Below are positions 1 through 8,188 of a stretch of 64,000 nucleotides of DNA, in pieces; the stretch's first letter is position 1; each line of letters opens with the position of its first letter. The position numbers and the translations under genes are program-made. The stretch comes from Geobacillus jurassicus NBRC 107829. GTDB lineage: Bacteria; Bacillota; Bacilli; Bacillales; Anoxybacillaceae. The DNA is taken from NCBI RefSeq assembly GCF_001544315.1, contig NZ_BCQG01000006.1:1-64000 (forward strand), read 5' to 3'. The notes under the pieces are model-generated. The model was not told the origin of the DNA, did no database searches, and saw nothing but the letters and a program-made list of their open reading frames with translations.

Positions 1-106
1 CGGTCAAAAAGTGATTGTACACAAACCGGCAGCATCCGATCGTTTGGTGGATGAGCTCCGCTTGTGTTCGTGTGGGATCCAATCGAAAGCGATAGGCTTT
101 GTGCAT
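1..106 (-). CDS. tnpB: TnpB-type RNA-guided nuclease, N-terminal fragment (runs off left edge)
   Basis: Reading leftward from the ATG at 106-104, the first 35 residues begin MHKAYRFRLDPT and continue to CRFVYNHFL before the window ends. This is the usual start of IS605-family OrfB/TnpB proteins: a K-x-Y-x-F-R-L-x-P-T opening followed by the R-x-x-(Y/F)-N helix. A strong AGGAGGG Shine-Dalgarno sits just upstream of the ATG (about 111-119 on the top strand). The RuvC catalytic centre lies outside the window, so intactness cannot be judged. It points away from the rsgI remnant, so the left end of the element must lie between 107 and about 195. Confidence 0.85.
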   Translation of the reverse strand, partial: MHKAYRFRLDPTRTQAELIHQTIGCCRFVYNHFLT

Positions 107-194
107 GGTTTTCCCTCCTATCAAAGGGAACTAACGTTCTGTTCGTGTTTATTTTACACCTTTTGTTTTTTGGATGCAAGAGGAAGATCGATGA
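1..194 (-). mobile_element. IS200/IS605-family (tnpB) element, left end, partial
   Basis: This holds the tnpB start and its untranslated leader. The exact left end is not resolved. The leader reads AT-rich between about 120 and 180, and rsgI-like coding sequence resumes by about 195-230. No tnpA is seen on this side. The placement suggests the element, or a rearrangement associated with it, separated the 3' part of rsgI from its 5' part. Confidence 0.55.
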
Positions 195-872
195 GGAAAG
201 ACACCGATTCATCCCCACTTACGCTCACACGTGGAAAAGGAAGGCGGGGAAGTGCTGATTACGACGGTGGAGAGGGAGCACGACGCCTCTTCGGCTCGGA
301 AGTTGTCTGCCGCGCTCTCGGAAATTCAGCGGTCAGTGGCGGATGACCGGATTATCATTACCACGGCCAACAGTACGATGGAAGTGCGCAACCAGGCTGT
401 CAAACGGGGAATGACGACCGGAAAACTATTGCAAATCGAGAAAAAGGTGAAACCGGCTGCACCGGCATCTGTCCGTTCGGCACATGACAACGGTCGGAAA
501 GGAGAAGATTGGAAAGATAAGGCTAAGGGCAGAAAAAAAGAAAACAAAACGTCAGCGGCCAAAGAACAAACGACACCACAGCCGCCAACGAAACAGAACG
601 ATAACGAGTCAAAACCGAAGCCATCGAAAAGCGAAAAACAGCCGACGCACAAACAGAAACATTCTGACCCGCCCCAAGGGAGCTTTTCTCCTGAAAAAGA
701 GAGCCGTTCGAAACCGAAAAATCATGGGATTGCCCGTCCATCGCGGCCGGGCGCTCATTATGAAAAGAAAAGGGCGGATAGGGACGACAGCGGCAAGTCG
801 AAGGGTTGCCGAACGTCTGATGTCCACCGCCATTCGAAAGCGATGGATTCCAAAACGAAAAAAGCCGAGTGA
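195..872 (+). pseudogene. rsgI: C-terminal remnant of anti-sigma-I factor RsgI
   Basis: The open frame begins after a stop at 192-194. From about 231 it matches the C-terminal half of B. subtilis RsgI as I remember it: EVLITTVE..., then ...MEVRNQAVKRGMTTGKLL, against ILISTVYE and REKAKKEGVSTGSYI. A long hydrophilic Lys/Ser/Pro/Asp-rich tail follows, as in RsgI. RsgI is a membrane anti-sigma factor controlling SigI (heat and cell-wall stress). The N-terminal RsgI_N domain that binds SigI and the membrane segment are absent, and no convincing ribosome site precedes the GTG at 231. The next gene is sspD, as in B. subtilis, which supports the identity. A 5' part left of the mobile element is possible but out of view. 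Confidence 0.72.
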
Positions 873-887
873 TTCCGCTCGGCTTTA
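857..887. terminator. Bidirectional terminator between rsgI remnant and sspD
   Basis: AAAAAAGCCGAG, an 8-nt loop and CTCGGCTTTATT form a stem with A-tract on one side and T-rich tract on the other. It overlaps the ends of both convergent genes. Confidence 0.75.
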
Positions 888-1088
888 TTCCGTTTTTCGG
901 CCTGCCAGCTCGCTTTGCGCCTGGGCGACAAGCCGTTTCGTAATTTCTCCGCCAACCGAGCCGTTGGCCCGTGAGACGGTGTGAGCTCCCAGCTGCACGC
1001 CAAATTCCTGGGCGATTTCGTATTTGATTTGCTCCAACGCTTGTTCAATGCCTGGAACAAGCAGCTTGTTGCTTCCACGTGCCATCAT
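885..1088 (-). CDS. sspD: Small acid-soluble spore protein, alpha/beta type (SspD position)
   Basis: A 67-residue protein of the alpha/beta SASP family, which coats spore DNA and protects it from UV and heat until GPR protease degrades it at germination. Family signatures are visible: a [23 protein letters not shown]-like N-terminal helix containing the GPR cleavage context (K-x-E-I-A), and a C-terminal [16 protein letters not shown] helix. Length is typical of the family (60-72). A good Shine-Dalgarno (AGGAGGAAC) precedes the ATG. Lying next to the rsgI remnant, it is the positional counterpart of B. subtilis sspD; the paralogue letter rests on synteny only. Confidence 0.93.
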   Translation of the reverse strand: MMARGSNKLLVPGIEQALEQIKYEIAQEFGVQLGAHTVSRANGSVGGEITKRLVAQAQSELAGRKTE

Positions 1089-1125
1089 TCGTTCCTCCTT
1101 TGATCATGTTTAGGTGTGGCATCAT

Positions 1126-1155
1126 TAGTATGAGTGAACCGTTGGCGGGGTATGG
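1126..1155 (-). promoter_or_regulatory. Sigma-G-type promoter of the SASP gene
   Basis: On the minus strand, CCATA (1155-1151) and CATACTA (1132-1126) are separated by exactly 18 bases. This fits the forespore sigma-G pattern (-35 xxATR, -10 CATNNTA) and lies 38 bases upstream of the SASP start codon, where it would be expected. Confidence 0.75.
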
Positions 1156-1481
1156 ATGGGAATTAAAGGGAGCGAAAGCCAACACGCGAATGGTTTTTTC
1201 AATTCTTTCATGTGCCAGAGATCAGCCAGCTAGTGAGTAAGACCGCCTGTTTATACATTCTGGCCGTTTTTATGCCGCATGCAGTGCGAAAAAATGTACA
1301 TCATATAGTTGGAAATCTAGAAGGCCGGTGATTGAACAGAACATGCGGATCAACAGGGACGTTTCTCAAATTGAAAAACCTTATAACACCTGTTCCTCTC
1401 TTCACACGATAACCAAGCGATTTAGGGAAAACAGTTGTTTTTTACCGGCTTTCTAGACTTTAACAGAAAGGAGCCGAAGCG
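1156..1481. other. Intergenic region, no gene recognised
   Basis: About 325 bases between the SASP promoter and the MFS gene. I see no open frame with a ribosome site and no convincing RNA element. An AAAGGAG Shine-Dalgarno near 1467-1473 belongs to the downstream gene. Confidence 0.5.
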
Positions 1482-2726
1482 ATGGAATGGACAGTGCGGC
1501 TGCCGAAACAGGCGGGTAAGCGGGTTAGGCGGGGATGGGCGGTGGCAGCGCTCGCTTCGATTCCGCTCGTTATGACGTTGGGAAATTCGATGCTCATCCC
1601 GGTGCTGCCGGTGATGGAAAGAGAGCTCGGCATTACGCCGCTGCAATCTAGCTTGTTGATCACGATGTATTCCATTGTGGCGATTTTGTTCGTTCCGTTG
1701 GCTGGATATATAAGCGATCGAATCGGAAGGAAAAACGTCATCATTCCGAGCCTCTTGTTGGCAGCCGCTGGCGGGGGGCTGGCCGGGTGGGCCGCTTGGC
1801 GAATGAATGATCCATACGGATGGATGATTGCCGGGCGCATGCTGCAAGGGCTCGGGGCAGCTGGAGCGTTTCCGATTGTTTTGCCGCTTGTTGGCGATTT
1901 GTTTCCGGATGATGAGGCGGCAAGCAGCTGTTTAGGGACGATTGAAACGGCGAACACGTTTGGCAAAGTGCTCAGTCCGATTCTTGGAGCGATGCTGGCC
2001 GGCATCGTTTGGTTTTTGCCGTTTTTTTCGTTTCCGTTTTTTTGTGTTGTGTCGGCGGCGATGATGGTTTGGTCCGTCCAAGCGCCGGCGCGGCGGGAGC
2101 AGCCGGAGCCGCTTCCGGTCTTTATAGCGGCGGTGAAGGCGATTTTCCGCCGCGAGGGGCGCTGGCTTGTCGGGGTTTTTGCCATCGGCGGCTTGTTAAT
2201 GCTTGTGCTGTTTGCCTTCTTATTTTTTCTCTCGAGCCGCCTTGAAGATGTTTATCGCATCGATGGGATGGGGAAAGGATGGATGCTCGCCATCCCGCTT
2301 GGGGCGCTTTGCCTCGCTTCATTTGCTGCGGGGAAGGCGATCGGCGACAGGAAAAGGCGAATGAAATGGGGAACGATCGCCGGTTGCGCTTTAGCGGCCG
2401 CCGCGTTGGTTGCCATTCCGTTTTATCCGTCCCTCTTCCTTTGGATGGTGCTGTTTTCCGCCGCCGGCATCGGCGTCGGCGCCGCACTTCCGTGTTTGGA
2501 TGCCTTGATTACGGAAGGGATTGAGAAAAACGAACGCGGGACGGTGACGTCGTTTTACAGCTCGCTTCGCTTTATCGGAGTGGCCGCCGGCCCGCCGTTG
2601 GCGGCATGGCTGATGAAAAACGGTTCTGGCCCGCTCCTGTTCTTGCTCGCGGGGCTCGCCCTGCTTGGCGGCATTCTCGCTTTTGTGCTCATTCACCCAG
2701 AAACGGACGAAGGAGGAAGGAAATGA
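1482..2726 (+). CDS. MFS drug/metabolite efflux transporter
   Basis: A 414-residue major facilitator protein of the 12-helix proton-coupled exporter type. Loop 2-3 carries the hallmark DRIGRKNVI (G-x-x-x-D-R-x-G-R-R/K) at roughly residues 73-82. The motif-C-like stretch GRMLQGLGAAGAFPIVLPLVGD lies in helices 4-5, as in drug:H+ antiporters, and a second loop with DRKRRMK follows at mid-protein. N-terminal residues 1-20 are basic and cytoplasmic. The ribosome site AGAAAGGAG precedes the ATG. The gene is followed with a 4-base overlap (ATGA) by the alcohol dehydrogenase stub. Substrate is unknown; multidrug efflux is the generic assignment. Confidence 0.85.
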   Translation: MEWTVRLPKQAGKRVRRGWAVAALASIPLVMTLGNSMLIPVLPVMERELGITPLQSSLLITMYSIVAILFVPLAGYISDRIGRKNVIIPSLLLAAAGGGLAGWAAWRMNDPYGWMIAGRMLQGLGAAGAFPIVLPLVGDLFPDDEAASSCLGTIETANTFGKVLSPILGAMLAGIVWFLPFFSFPFFCVVSAAMMVWSVQAPARREQPEPLPVFIAAVKAIFRREGRWLVGVFAIGGLLMLVLFAFLFFLSSRLEDVYRIDGMGKGWMLAIPLGALCLASFAAGKAIGDRKRRMKWGTIAGCALAAAALVAIPFYPSLFLWMVLFSAAGIGVGAALPCLDALITEGIEKNERGTVTSFYSSLRFIGVAAGPPLAAWLMKNGSGPLLFLLAGLALLGGILAFVLIHPETDEGGRK

Positions 2727-2830
2727 AAGCGGTAACGTACCAAGGCATTAAAGACATAGCTGTCAAACAAATGCCCGACCCAAAAATTTTAAAGAAAGAC
2801 GGCTGCATTGAGGTAGTGTTGAAGCCATAG
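2723..2830 (+). pseudogene. Truncated zinc-dependent alcohol dehydrogenase (N-terminal stub)
   Basis: Thirty-five codons starting MKAVTYQGIKDIAVKQMPDP, the standard opening of medium-chain, glutathione-dependent formaldehyde/threonine dehydrogenase-like enzymes. The frame stops at the point where the family normally continues into the first zinc ligand (ICGSDLH). The end, GCIEVVLKP then TAG, no longer matches the family. The start keeps a good ribosome site (GAAGGAGGAAGGAA) and overlaps the MFS stop codon as ATGA, so the two were probably an operon before the rest was lost. No remainder of the enzyme is seen downstream. Confidence 0.75.
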
Positions 2831-2890
2831 CGATGCATAAAGCCCTCCTCGGGGAGACACGATATGAAAAAATGCGGAAGGAGGGGGAAG

Positions 2891-3046
2891 GTGGCTAACG
2901 TTGCATTTCCAGTCGCCCGCCTTCAGGACGGGACGCTTCGCCAGCTCCAGCAGCTTGAACAGCAACTGCGCGAAGAAACGGGGGAAGAAATTGTGCTTGT
3001 CGCTTATGAGCGAAAAACGGTTGATGAGGAGGAGGCGAAACGATGA
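2891..3046 (+). CDS. Small hydrophilic protein of unknown function
   Basis: I do not recognise this protein. I chose the GTG at 2891 because a strong AGGAGGGGG precedes it at about the right distance; an in-frame ATG at 2864 gives a 60-residue version. The resulting 51-residue product is acidic and Glu/Gln-rich (LRQLQQLEQQLREETGEE), likely helical, with no signal peptide or membrane segment. It overlaps the next gene by 4 bases, so the three tiny genes here form one unit. Small genes also lie before kinE in B. subtilis (ykzP/ykzE), but I cannot claim homology. Confidence 0.6.
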   Translation: MANVAFPVARLQDGTLRQLQQLEQQLREETGEEIVLVAYERKTVDEEEAKR

Positions 3047-3210
3047 TGAAGCGGAAAGTAAAATTTGATGCAGCGAAAAATAACAACAAAACGCCGACGG
3101 AAAGCTTGCCGGACACCGAATTTGCGGCTCAGTACGCCGGTGAGGAAGATATGATCCGCGGCGCAAACCGCAATTCGAAAAAAGGGCGCCAAGGAGGCGG
3201 CGATGGGTAA
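3043..3210 (+). CDS. Small hydrophilic protein of unknown function
   Basis: Fifty-five residues starting MMKRKVKFDAAKNN, rich in Lys, Asn, Asp and Gly, with no membrane segment or cysteine. The GGAGGAGG upstream makes either of the two adjacent ATGs usable. The stop codon overlaps the start of the next small gene, which indicates translational coupling. Composition (basic ends, acidic middle) resembles small spore-associated Bacillus proteins, but no family could be named. Confidence 0.6.
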   Translation: MMKRKVKFDAAKNNNKTPTESLPDTEFAAQYAGEEDMIRGANRNSKKGRQGGGDG

Positions 3211-3352
3211 AAAAGGGAAAGAGCGATCCGTGCCCGTAAATGAGGAAATGGCGTTTGAATGGGGCGATTTTGCCGCTCACGAGCCGCTTTGGCTGAGCGA
3301 GGAACAAAAGCGGGTGAAGGAAAATGAAAAGGAACGAAACAAGCAGGGATAA
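3203..3352 (+). CDS. Small hydrophilic protein of unknown function
   Basis: Forty-nine residues beginning MGKKGKERSVPVNEEMAFEW and ending in a charged KRVKENEKERNKQ helix. The start lies inside the end of the previous gene, with GGAGGCGG as ribosome site. Its 3' end is also the 5' arm of a terminator hairpin, so it closes the three-gene unit. Not recognised. Confidence 0.6.
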   Translation: MGKKGKERSVPVNEEMAFEWGDFAAHEPLWLSEEQKRVKENEKERNKQG

Positions 3353-3367
3353 CGCTCCCTGCTTTTT
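3340..3367 (+). terminator. Rho-independent terminator of the small-gene trio
   Basis: GCAGGGA, 6-nt loop, TCCCTGC, then six T residues. It overlaps the last stop codon. Confidence 0.8.
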
Positions 3368-3421
3368 TAGCGTTAGGTGAAGGATCGGATATTTACAATA
3401 AATGCTCCCTGCTTTTGAACG

Positions 3422-5191
3422 TCAGGCAGATGCCGAGGCGGACAGGGTGGACAGCGGTGCAGAAAACAACGTGGCGCCGGCGCCAGACGGATCGAAATAG
3501 GCGACGATGGCTGTCGGCGCAAATGAAAGTTGCTTTTTCGCGGCGTAGCGCCCGACATCGACCGGCACGATTTCAACGACCGTATGTTTAAACAATTCCT
3601 TTTCCCCGAGCCCGAGGGCGGCAAAGTCCTCCCCAAGCGCCTCGGGGCGCTCAAGCAGCGCGCGGTAGACGGACGTGCGCGTTGATTTGTCCGTTTTTTC
3701 CTCCCACCACGGCTTGCGCGGCTTATACTTCTGTCCACGCAAGTAGTCGTATTTCATGAGCGATTCGGCGACAGGCAAGGCATCCGGCGCGTACGTACGC
3801 AAAAACTCATGCAGGCGGCGGAATAAATCCTCAAGCTGATGGCCGATGCGCGCCCAGCCGCGCTCATCCCAATACGCGCCAAACTGCTGGAAAAAGTCAA
3901 ACGGCGATGGGAAGACGTCTGTCACCAAGTACTCGATCGTTTCGTCCATTCGATGGGCGTTCCAATACTTTTCGAGCACGTCTTCCACTTGCTTGATGCG
4001 GATGACGTCATCAAACGACAAGACGTTGTTGGCGAGCACTTCGTATGGCGCATGGTCCATATACACATAGCCGTACTCTTCGGCGCGCAGGCGCAGCCCG
4101 GTGCCGCGCAGCAGTTTCAAAAAGCCAAGCTGCAGTTCCTCCGGACGAAGGGCGAACACGTCGTTAAACGTTTTTCGAAACGAGTTGTAGTCTTCTTCAG
4201 GCAGGCCGGCGATCAAATCCAAATGCTGGGCGATTTTTCCGCCTTCTTTGATCATTGTCACCGTCCGCGCCAACTTGGTGAAGTTTTGCTTGCGCATAAT
4301 GAGACGGTTCACTTCGTCATTCGTCGACTGGACGCCGATTTCAAAGCGGAACAGCCCGGGCGGCGCCTCCTTGTTTAAAAACTCGATGACCTCCGGGCGC
4401 ATAATGTCGGCGGTAATTTCAAACTGGAACACGGTTCCCGGCACATGCTCGTCAATTAAAAAGCGGAACATGTCCATCGCATAGCTGCGGCTGATGTTGA
4501 ACGTTCGGTCGACGAATTTGATCGTCCGCGCCCCGTGCTTCATTAAATAGCGTAAATCGTCCTTGATTTTTTCACGGTCAAAATAGCGGACGCCGACTTC
4601 GATCGAGGAGAGGCAAAACTGGCAGCTGAACGGGCAGCCGCGGCTCGTTTCGACATAGACGATCCGGTTCGGAAGTTGCGGAACATCTTCTGGAAAGCGA
4701 AACGGCGACGGCATGTCAGCGAGACGCAGTTTGTTTCGCTGCGGATTGACGACGATGCGCTCTCCGTCGCGAAATGCCAGTCCGGCGACCTGTGCCAGTT
4801 CTCCGCGGCCTTCTAAGGCAAAAAGCAGCTGTTTAAACGTTTCTTCCCCTTCCCCGATGACGATAAAATCAAACTCCGGCACCCGCTCCATCCATTCACG
4901 CACATCGTACGACACTTCCGGGCCGCCGGCGACGATGATGACGCTCGGCGCTGCTTTTTTCAACAACTTGACGACTTTAATCGTTTCTTCAATATTCCAA
5001 ATGTAGCAGCTGAAACCGACGACATCCGGACGGCGTTGGTACAAATCGGTCACAATGTTCAGCACTGGGTCTTTGATCGTATACTCAACAAGCTTGACGT
5101 CAAACTCTGGCTGCGCGTATGCTTTTAAATAGCGAATGGCCAAATTCATATGAATGTATTTGGCATTTAATGTTGTACAGACGATGTTCAT
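3422..5191 (-). CDS. B12-binding domain radical SAM protein
   Basis: A 589-residue protein with an N-terminal cobalamin-binding fold (about residues 1-140; the GGPEV loop is visible) and a radical SAM domain carrying the Cx3Cx2C cluster motif CPFSCQFC near residue 190. A C-terminal DUF4080-type region follows. Members are oxygen-sensitive enzymes that bind cobalamin and cleave SAM; the substrate of this subgroup is not known to me. No His is present in a D-x-H-x-x-G position, which is common in this class. An AAAGGGG ribosome site precedes the ATG. It is transcribed alone, divergently from kinE. The last residues are low-complexity Ser/Ala. Confidence 0.88.
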   Translation of the reverse strand: MNIVCTTLNAKYIHMNLAIRYLKAYAQPEFDVKLVEYTIKDPVLNIVTDLYQRRPDVVGFSCYIWNIEETIKVVKLLKKAAPSVIIVAGGPEVSYDVREWMERVPEFDFIVIGEGEETFKQLLFALEGRGELAQVAGLAFRDGERIVVNPQRNKLRLADMPSPFRFPEDVPQLPNRIVYVETSRGCPFSCQFCLSSIEVGVRYFDREKIKDDLRYLMKHGARTIKFVDRTFNISRSYAMDMFRFLIDEHVPGTVFQFEITADIMRPEVIEFLNKEAPPGLFRFEIGVQSTNDEVNRLIMRKQNFTKLARTVTMIKEGGKIAQHLDLIAGLPEEDYNSFRKTFNDVFALRPEELQLGFLKLLRGTGLRLRAEEYGYVYMDHAPYEVLANNVLSFDDVIRIKQVEDVLEKYWNAHRMDETIEYLVTDVFPSPFDFFQQFGAYWDERGWARIGHQLEDLFRRLHEFLRTYAPDALPVAESLMKYDYLRGQKYKPRKPWWEEKTDKSTRTSVYRALLERPEALGEDFAALGLGEKELFKHTVVEIVPVDVGRYAAKKQLSFAPTAIVAYFDPSGAGATLFSAPLSTLSASASA

Positions 5192-5385
5192 CGCAGCAAA
5201 ACCCCTTTGATCAGCGTAACTAATCTATCATTATAATGCAGTTTCGCCAAACGAAAAAGATAAAAAACTTGTCGAACATTGCGGAAAAGAATTTTAAAAA
5301 ATCTTCGTAAATTAAGGGAGGAGTAAATTTTTCCACAGCGAATATATATTTTCGGAATGGTTTGAATAGACAAGGAGAGATGGAT

Positions 5386-7602
5386 ATGGCCCAAAGCCTT
5401 TCTCCTAGGGAAGAACAAAATGCGTCGCCGGATGTGCGGCTGCTTGAAGAGGAAAATCGCCGGCTAAAAGAGCGATTGAACAGCTACTCGATCATTTTCG
5501 AGCGGTCGCTCGATGCGATCGTCATTTTAAATAAAAACGGCGAATTTGTCGATGCGAACGAAGCGGCGTGCAAGTTGTTTGAGATGGATAAGTTTTCGTT
5601 GATCGGCCGTTCGTTTTCTTCGTTCCTTGAGCTCGTACCGCCCGATATTTTATTGTTTCAGCGCTCGATGCTGCAAAAGTTCGGTTCGTTCAGCGACGAA
5701 CTGCTCATCAAGCTGCCGGACGGCAAAGTGAAGCATGTGGAATTTTCGATGAAAAAGGATGTGTTCGATGAATTTGACCTTGTCATGATGCGCGACATCT
5801 CAGCCCATAAGGCGCTTGAGCGCGAACGCATCATCCATGAGTTTTTGTTTCGCGACGTATTTAACCGCGCCGTTGATGGCATCGTCATTTTCGATGAATT
5901 CGGGCGGTTTATCGATGTCAATCCGGCGTTTTCGATGAGCTTGAACTTGGAAAAAGGAAAGCTGCTCAACTTGTCGTTTCAGCAGTTCGTCGCCCGCGAA
6001 TGCGCCAACGAGTTCGCCCGGCTGCTCGCGGAAGTGAAAGAAAAGGGAACGGCCAAGGGCGAGCTGTCGCTTGTCCGCCCGGACGGAACGGTGAAAATGT
6101 TTGAGCTGACGGCGACTTCGAACGTCTACAGCGGTTTTTACATGGCCATCATGCGCGATGTGACTGAACGGAAAAACATGGAGATCAAACTGCAAAAAAG
6201 CGAAGAACGGTTCCGGGCCATTTTCGAACAAGCGCATGAGGCGATTCTCATTTGGGATGATTTCGGCTACATATTGAACGCCAATCCGGCGGCGAGCCGG
6301 ACGTTTGAACTGCCGCTGAACTTGCTTGTGCGCCGCAATTTGCTTGACTTTGTCGACTATGGGGACGAAAAGGTGAAACGCATTTTCACCGAGTTCCGCC
6401 GCAAAGGGGAAATTCGCGATGAGCTGACGTTCCATATGCCCAACGGCGAAGATAAGCAGCTTGAGTTTACAATGAAAAAAGGGGCAATCGACGGATACCA
6501 CTTGACGATTTTCCGGAATGTGAGCGAGCGGCGGAAAATTGAGAGCGAGCTGCGCGAAAGCGAGCAAAAATTTCGCAGTATTTTCGACCATGCGATGGAC
6601 GGCATTTTGCTTTGGGATGCACAGCATCGCATCATCGACGCCAATCCGGTTGTCTGCGGCATCTTTTCCGTCGAAAAGGAGGAGCTGATTGGCCGGACGG
6701 TGGCCGAGCTCGTTCCGGAGCAGGCGCGCCGCCAGCTCAATAAGCTGCTTCAACAATGCCAGCGCACCGGAGAGGCGAGCGGCGAGGTTGAATTTTTCGA
6801 TAAGGAGAAAGGGAAAATCATTGAGTTTTCGCTGAAAAAGGAAGTGATCCCTGGCGTCGGGATGATGATGCTTCGCGATGTGACCGAGCGCAGAGAGATG
6901 GAGCTGCAGCTGCGCAAGTCGGATACGCTCAACGTCGTCGGCGAACTGGCCGCCGGCATCGCCCACGAAATCCGCAACCCGATGACGGCGCTCAAAGGCT
7001 TCATCCAGCTGTTGCAAGGAAGCATTGACGGCGACTATTCGATGTATTTTAATGTCATTATGTCGGAATTGAAGCGGATTGAGTCGATCATCACCGAGTT
7101 TCTCGTCTTGGCCAAGCCCCAGGCAGTGCAATATAGGCAAAACGACATCTGCAAAATTATGCAAGATACGATCGATTTGATCAGCGCCCAAGCAATGATG
7201 CACAACGTGCAAATCATCGCCGATTTCGAGCGCGGGCTGCCGCCGGTGTATTGCGAGTCGAACCAGCTGAAGCAAGTGTTCATCAATATTTTGAAAAACG
7301 CCATCGAAGTGATGCCGAAAGGCGGCGATATTACGGTGCGCATCGTCCGCGCTGACTGCTATGTGCGCATCTCGATCACCGACCAAGGATGCGGAATTCC
7401 GAAAGATAAAATCAAAAAGCTCGGCGAGCCGTTTTATACGACGAAAGAGCGCGGCACCGGCCTCGGCTTGATGGTCAGCTATAAAATCATTGAAGAGCAT
7501 CAAGGGAAAATTGAAGTGGAAAGCGAAGTCGGCGTCGGCACGACGTTCCATATCACGCTGCCGATCGAACGAATGGAAAGAGAGGACGACGATGACGATT
7601 GA
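5386..7602 (+). CDS. kinE: Sporulation-type histidine kinase with four PAS domains (KinE position)
   Basis: A soluble sensor kinase likely feeding phosphate to the Spo0 phosphorelay. I chose the ATG at 5386 because AAGGAGA lies 7 bases upstream; an ATG at 5380 is too close. A short coiled segment (residues 15-30) precedes four tandem PAS domains (about 30-140, 150-260, 270-385, 390-505). Each ends in a D-(V/I)-(T/S)-x-(R/H)-K/R connector. A HisKA domain follows with phospho-acceptor H527 in GIAHEIRNPM, then an HATPase domain with N, G1 (DQGCGIPKDK) and G2 (GTGLGLM) boxes. No membrane segment is seen. Followed by ogt, as kinE is in B. subtilis, but B. subtilis KinE has far fewer PAS modules, so orthology is positional. 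Confidence 0.85.
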   Translation: MAQSLSPREEQNASPDVRLLEEENRRLKERLNSYSIIFERSLDAIVILNKNGEFVDANEAACKLFEMDKFSLIGRSFSSFLELVPPDILLFQRSMLQKFGSFSDELLIKLPDGKVKHVEFSMKKDVFDEFDLVMMRDISAHKALERERIIHEFLFRDVFNRAVDGIVIFDEFGRFIDVNPAFSMSLNLEKGKLLNLSFQQFVARECANEFARLLAEVKEKGTAKGELSLVRPDGTVKMFELTATSNVYSGFYMAIMRDVTERKNMEIKLQKSEERFRAIFEQAHEAILIWDDFGYILNANPAASRTFELPLNLLVRRNLLDFVDYGDEKVKRIFTEFRRKGEIRDELTFHMPNGEDKQLEFTMKKGAIDGYHLTIFRNVSERRKIESELRESEQKFRSIFDHAMDGILLWDAQHRIIDANPVVCGIFSVEKEELIGRTVAELVPEQARRQLNKLLQQCQRTGEASGEVEFFDKEKGKIIEFSLKKEVIPGVGMMMLRDVTERREMELQLRKSDTLNVVGELAAGIAHEIRNPMTALKGFIQLLQGSIDGDYSMYFNVIMSELKRIESIITEFLVLAKPQAVQYRQNDICKIMQDTIDLISAQAMMHNVQIIADFERGLPPVYCESNQLKQVFINILKNAIEVMPKGGDITVRIVRADCYVRISITDQGCGIPKDKIKKLGEPFYTTKERGTGLGLMVSYKIIEEHQGKIEVESEVGVGTTFHITLPIERMEREDDDDD

Positions 7603-8083
7603 ATATGCAGTATACCGCTCAGAGCTGTTCGGCGACATTTACATCGCCTCCGACGGCGAAGCGATTGTGAAAGTCGAGCTGTTTCCAGAAGAATGGCGCG
7701 CGTTCGCCGGCGAACATCCGGCTGTCAAAAGCCGGTCGCCGCTTCTTGAACGTGCGCTTGAGCAGCTGGATGAGTATTTCCACGGACGACGCCAGGCATT
7801 TGATTTGCCGCTGAAGTGGAAGGGAACAGCCTTCCAAGAAGAGGTGTGGGGGGCGCTTTGCCGCATCCCGTACGGCGAGACGGCGACATACGCCGACATC
7901 GCCGCGCAAATCGGCCGCCCGAAAGCGGTGCGCGCCGTCGGGCAGGCAAACCGGGCGAATGAACTGTCGATTCTCGTTCCGTGCCATCGCGTGATTGGCA
8001 AAAACGGCGCTCTAGTCGGTTATGCTGGAAGCCGCACCGATGTAAAGGAGAAGCTGCTCGAGCTTGAGTGGCGCTATAAGTAG
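7592..8083 (+). CDS. ogt: Methylated-DNA--protein-cysteine S-methyltransferase
   Basis: A 163-residue suicide repair protein that moves methyl groups from O6-methylguanine to its own cysteine. The active-site motif ILVPCHRVIG is present with acceptor C131. The helix-turn-helix with the arginine finger region (IGRPKAVRAVGQANRAN) and the C-terminal GYAGS loop are also present. The ATG overlaps the kinase gene by 11 bases, and GAGAGGACG upstream gives the ribosome site, so translation is coupled to kinE. The gene order kinE-ogt-mtnA matches B. subtilis. Confidence 0.93.
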   Translation: MTIEYAVYRSELFGDIYIASDGEAIVKVELFPEEWRAFAGEHPAVKSRSPLLERALEQLDEYFHGRRQAFDLPLKWKGTAFQEEVWGALCRIPYGETATYADIAAQIGRPKAVRAVGQANRANELSILVPCHRVIGKNGALVGYAGSRTDVKEKLLELEWRYK

Positions 8084-8188
8084 ATGACGCTCTTGCGTTC
8101 GCGGAACAGGCAAAGGTTTGGAAGGCGTTGTATGCGGACGCTGCATGGAGCAGGCGAGCGAGAAGGAAGGAACTGACCGCTTCCTTGG

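Noticed and set aside
195-230. Minus-strand CGTAAGTGGGGA upstream of the left-edge tnpB, identical over 12 bases to the right-end motif at 51237
   Set aside because: It could mark a second element end, but the same bases read as rsgI codons, the tnpB orientation is wrong for a right end, and no hairpin follows. Left as coincidence or an unresolved junction.
5800-7638. Long open frame (612 codons) on the minus strand across the kinE gene
   Set aside because: It is the antisense shadow of a GC-rich gene with clear PAS and kinase motifs. Its product is His/Asp/Arg-rich with no domain.
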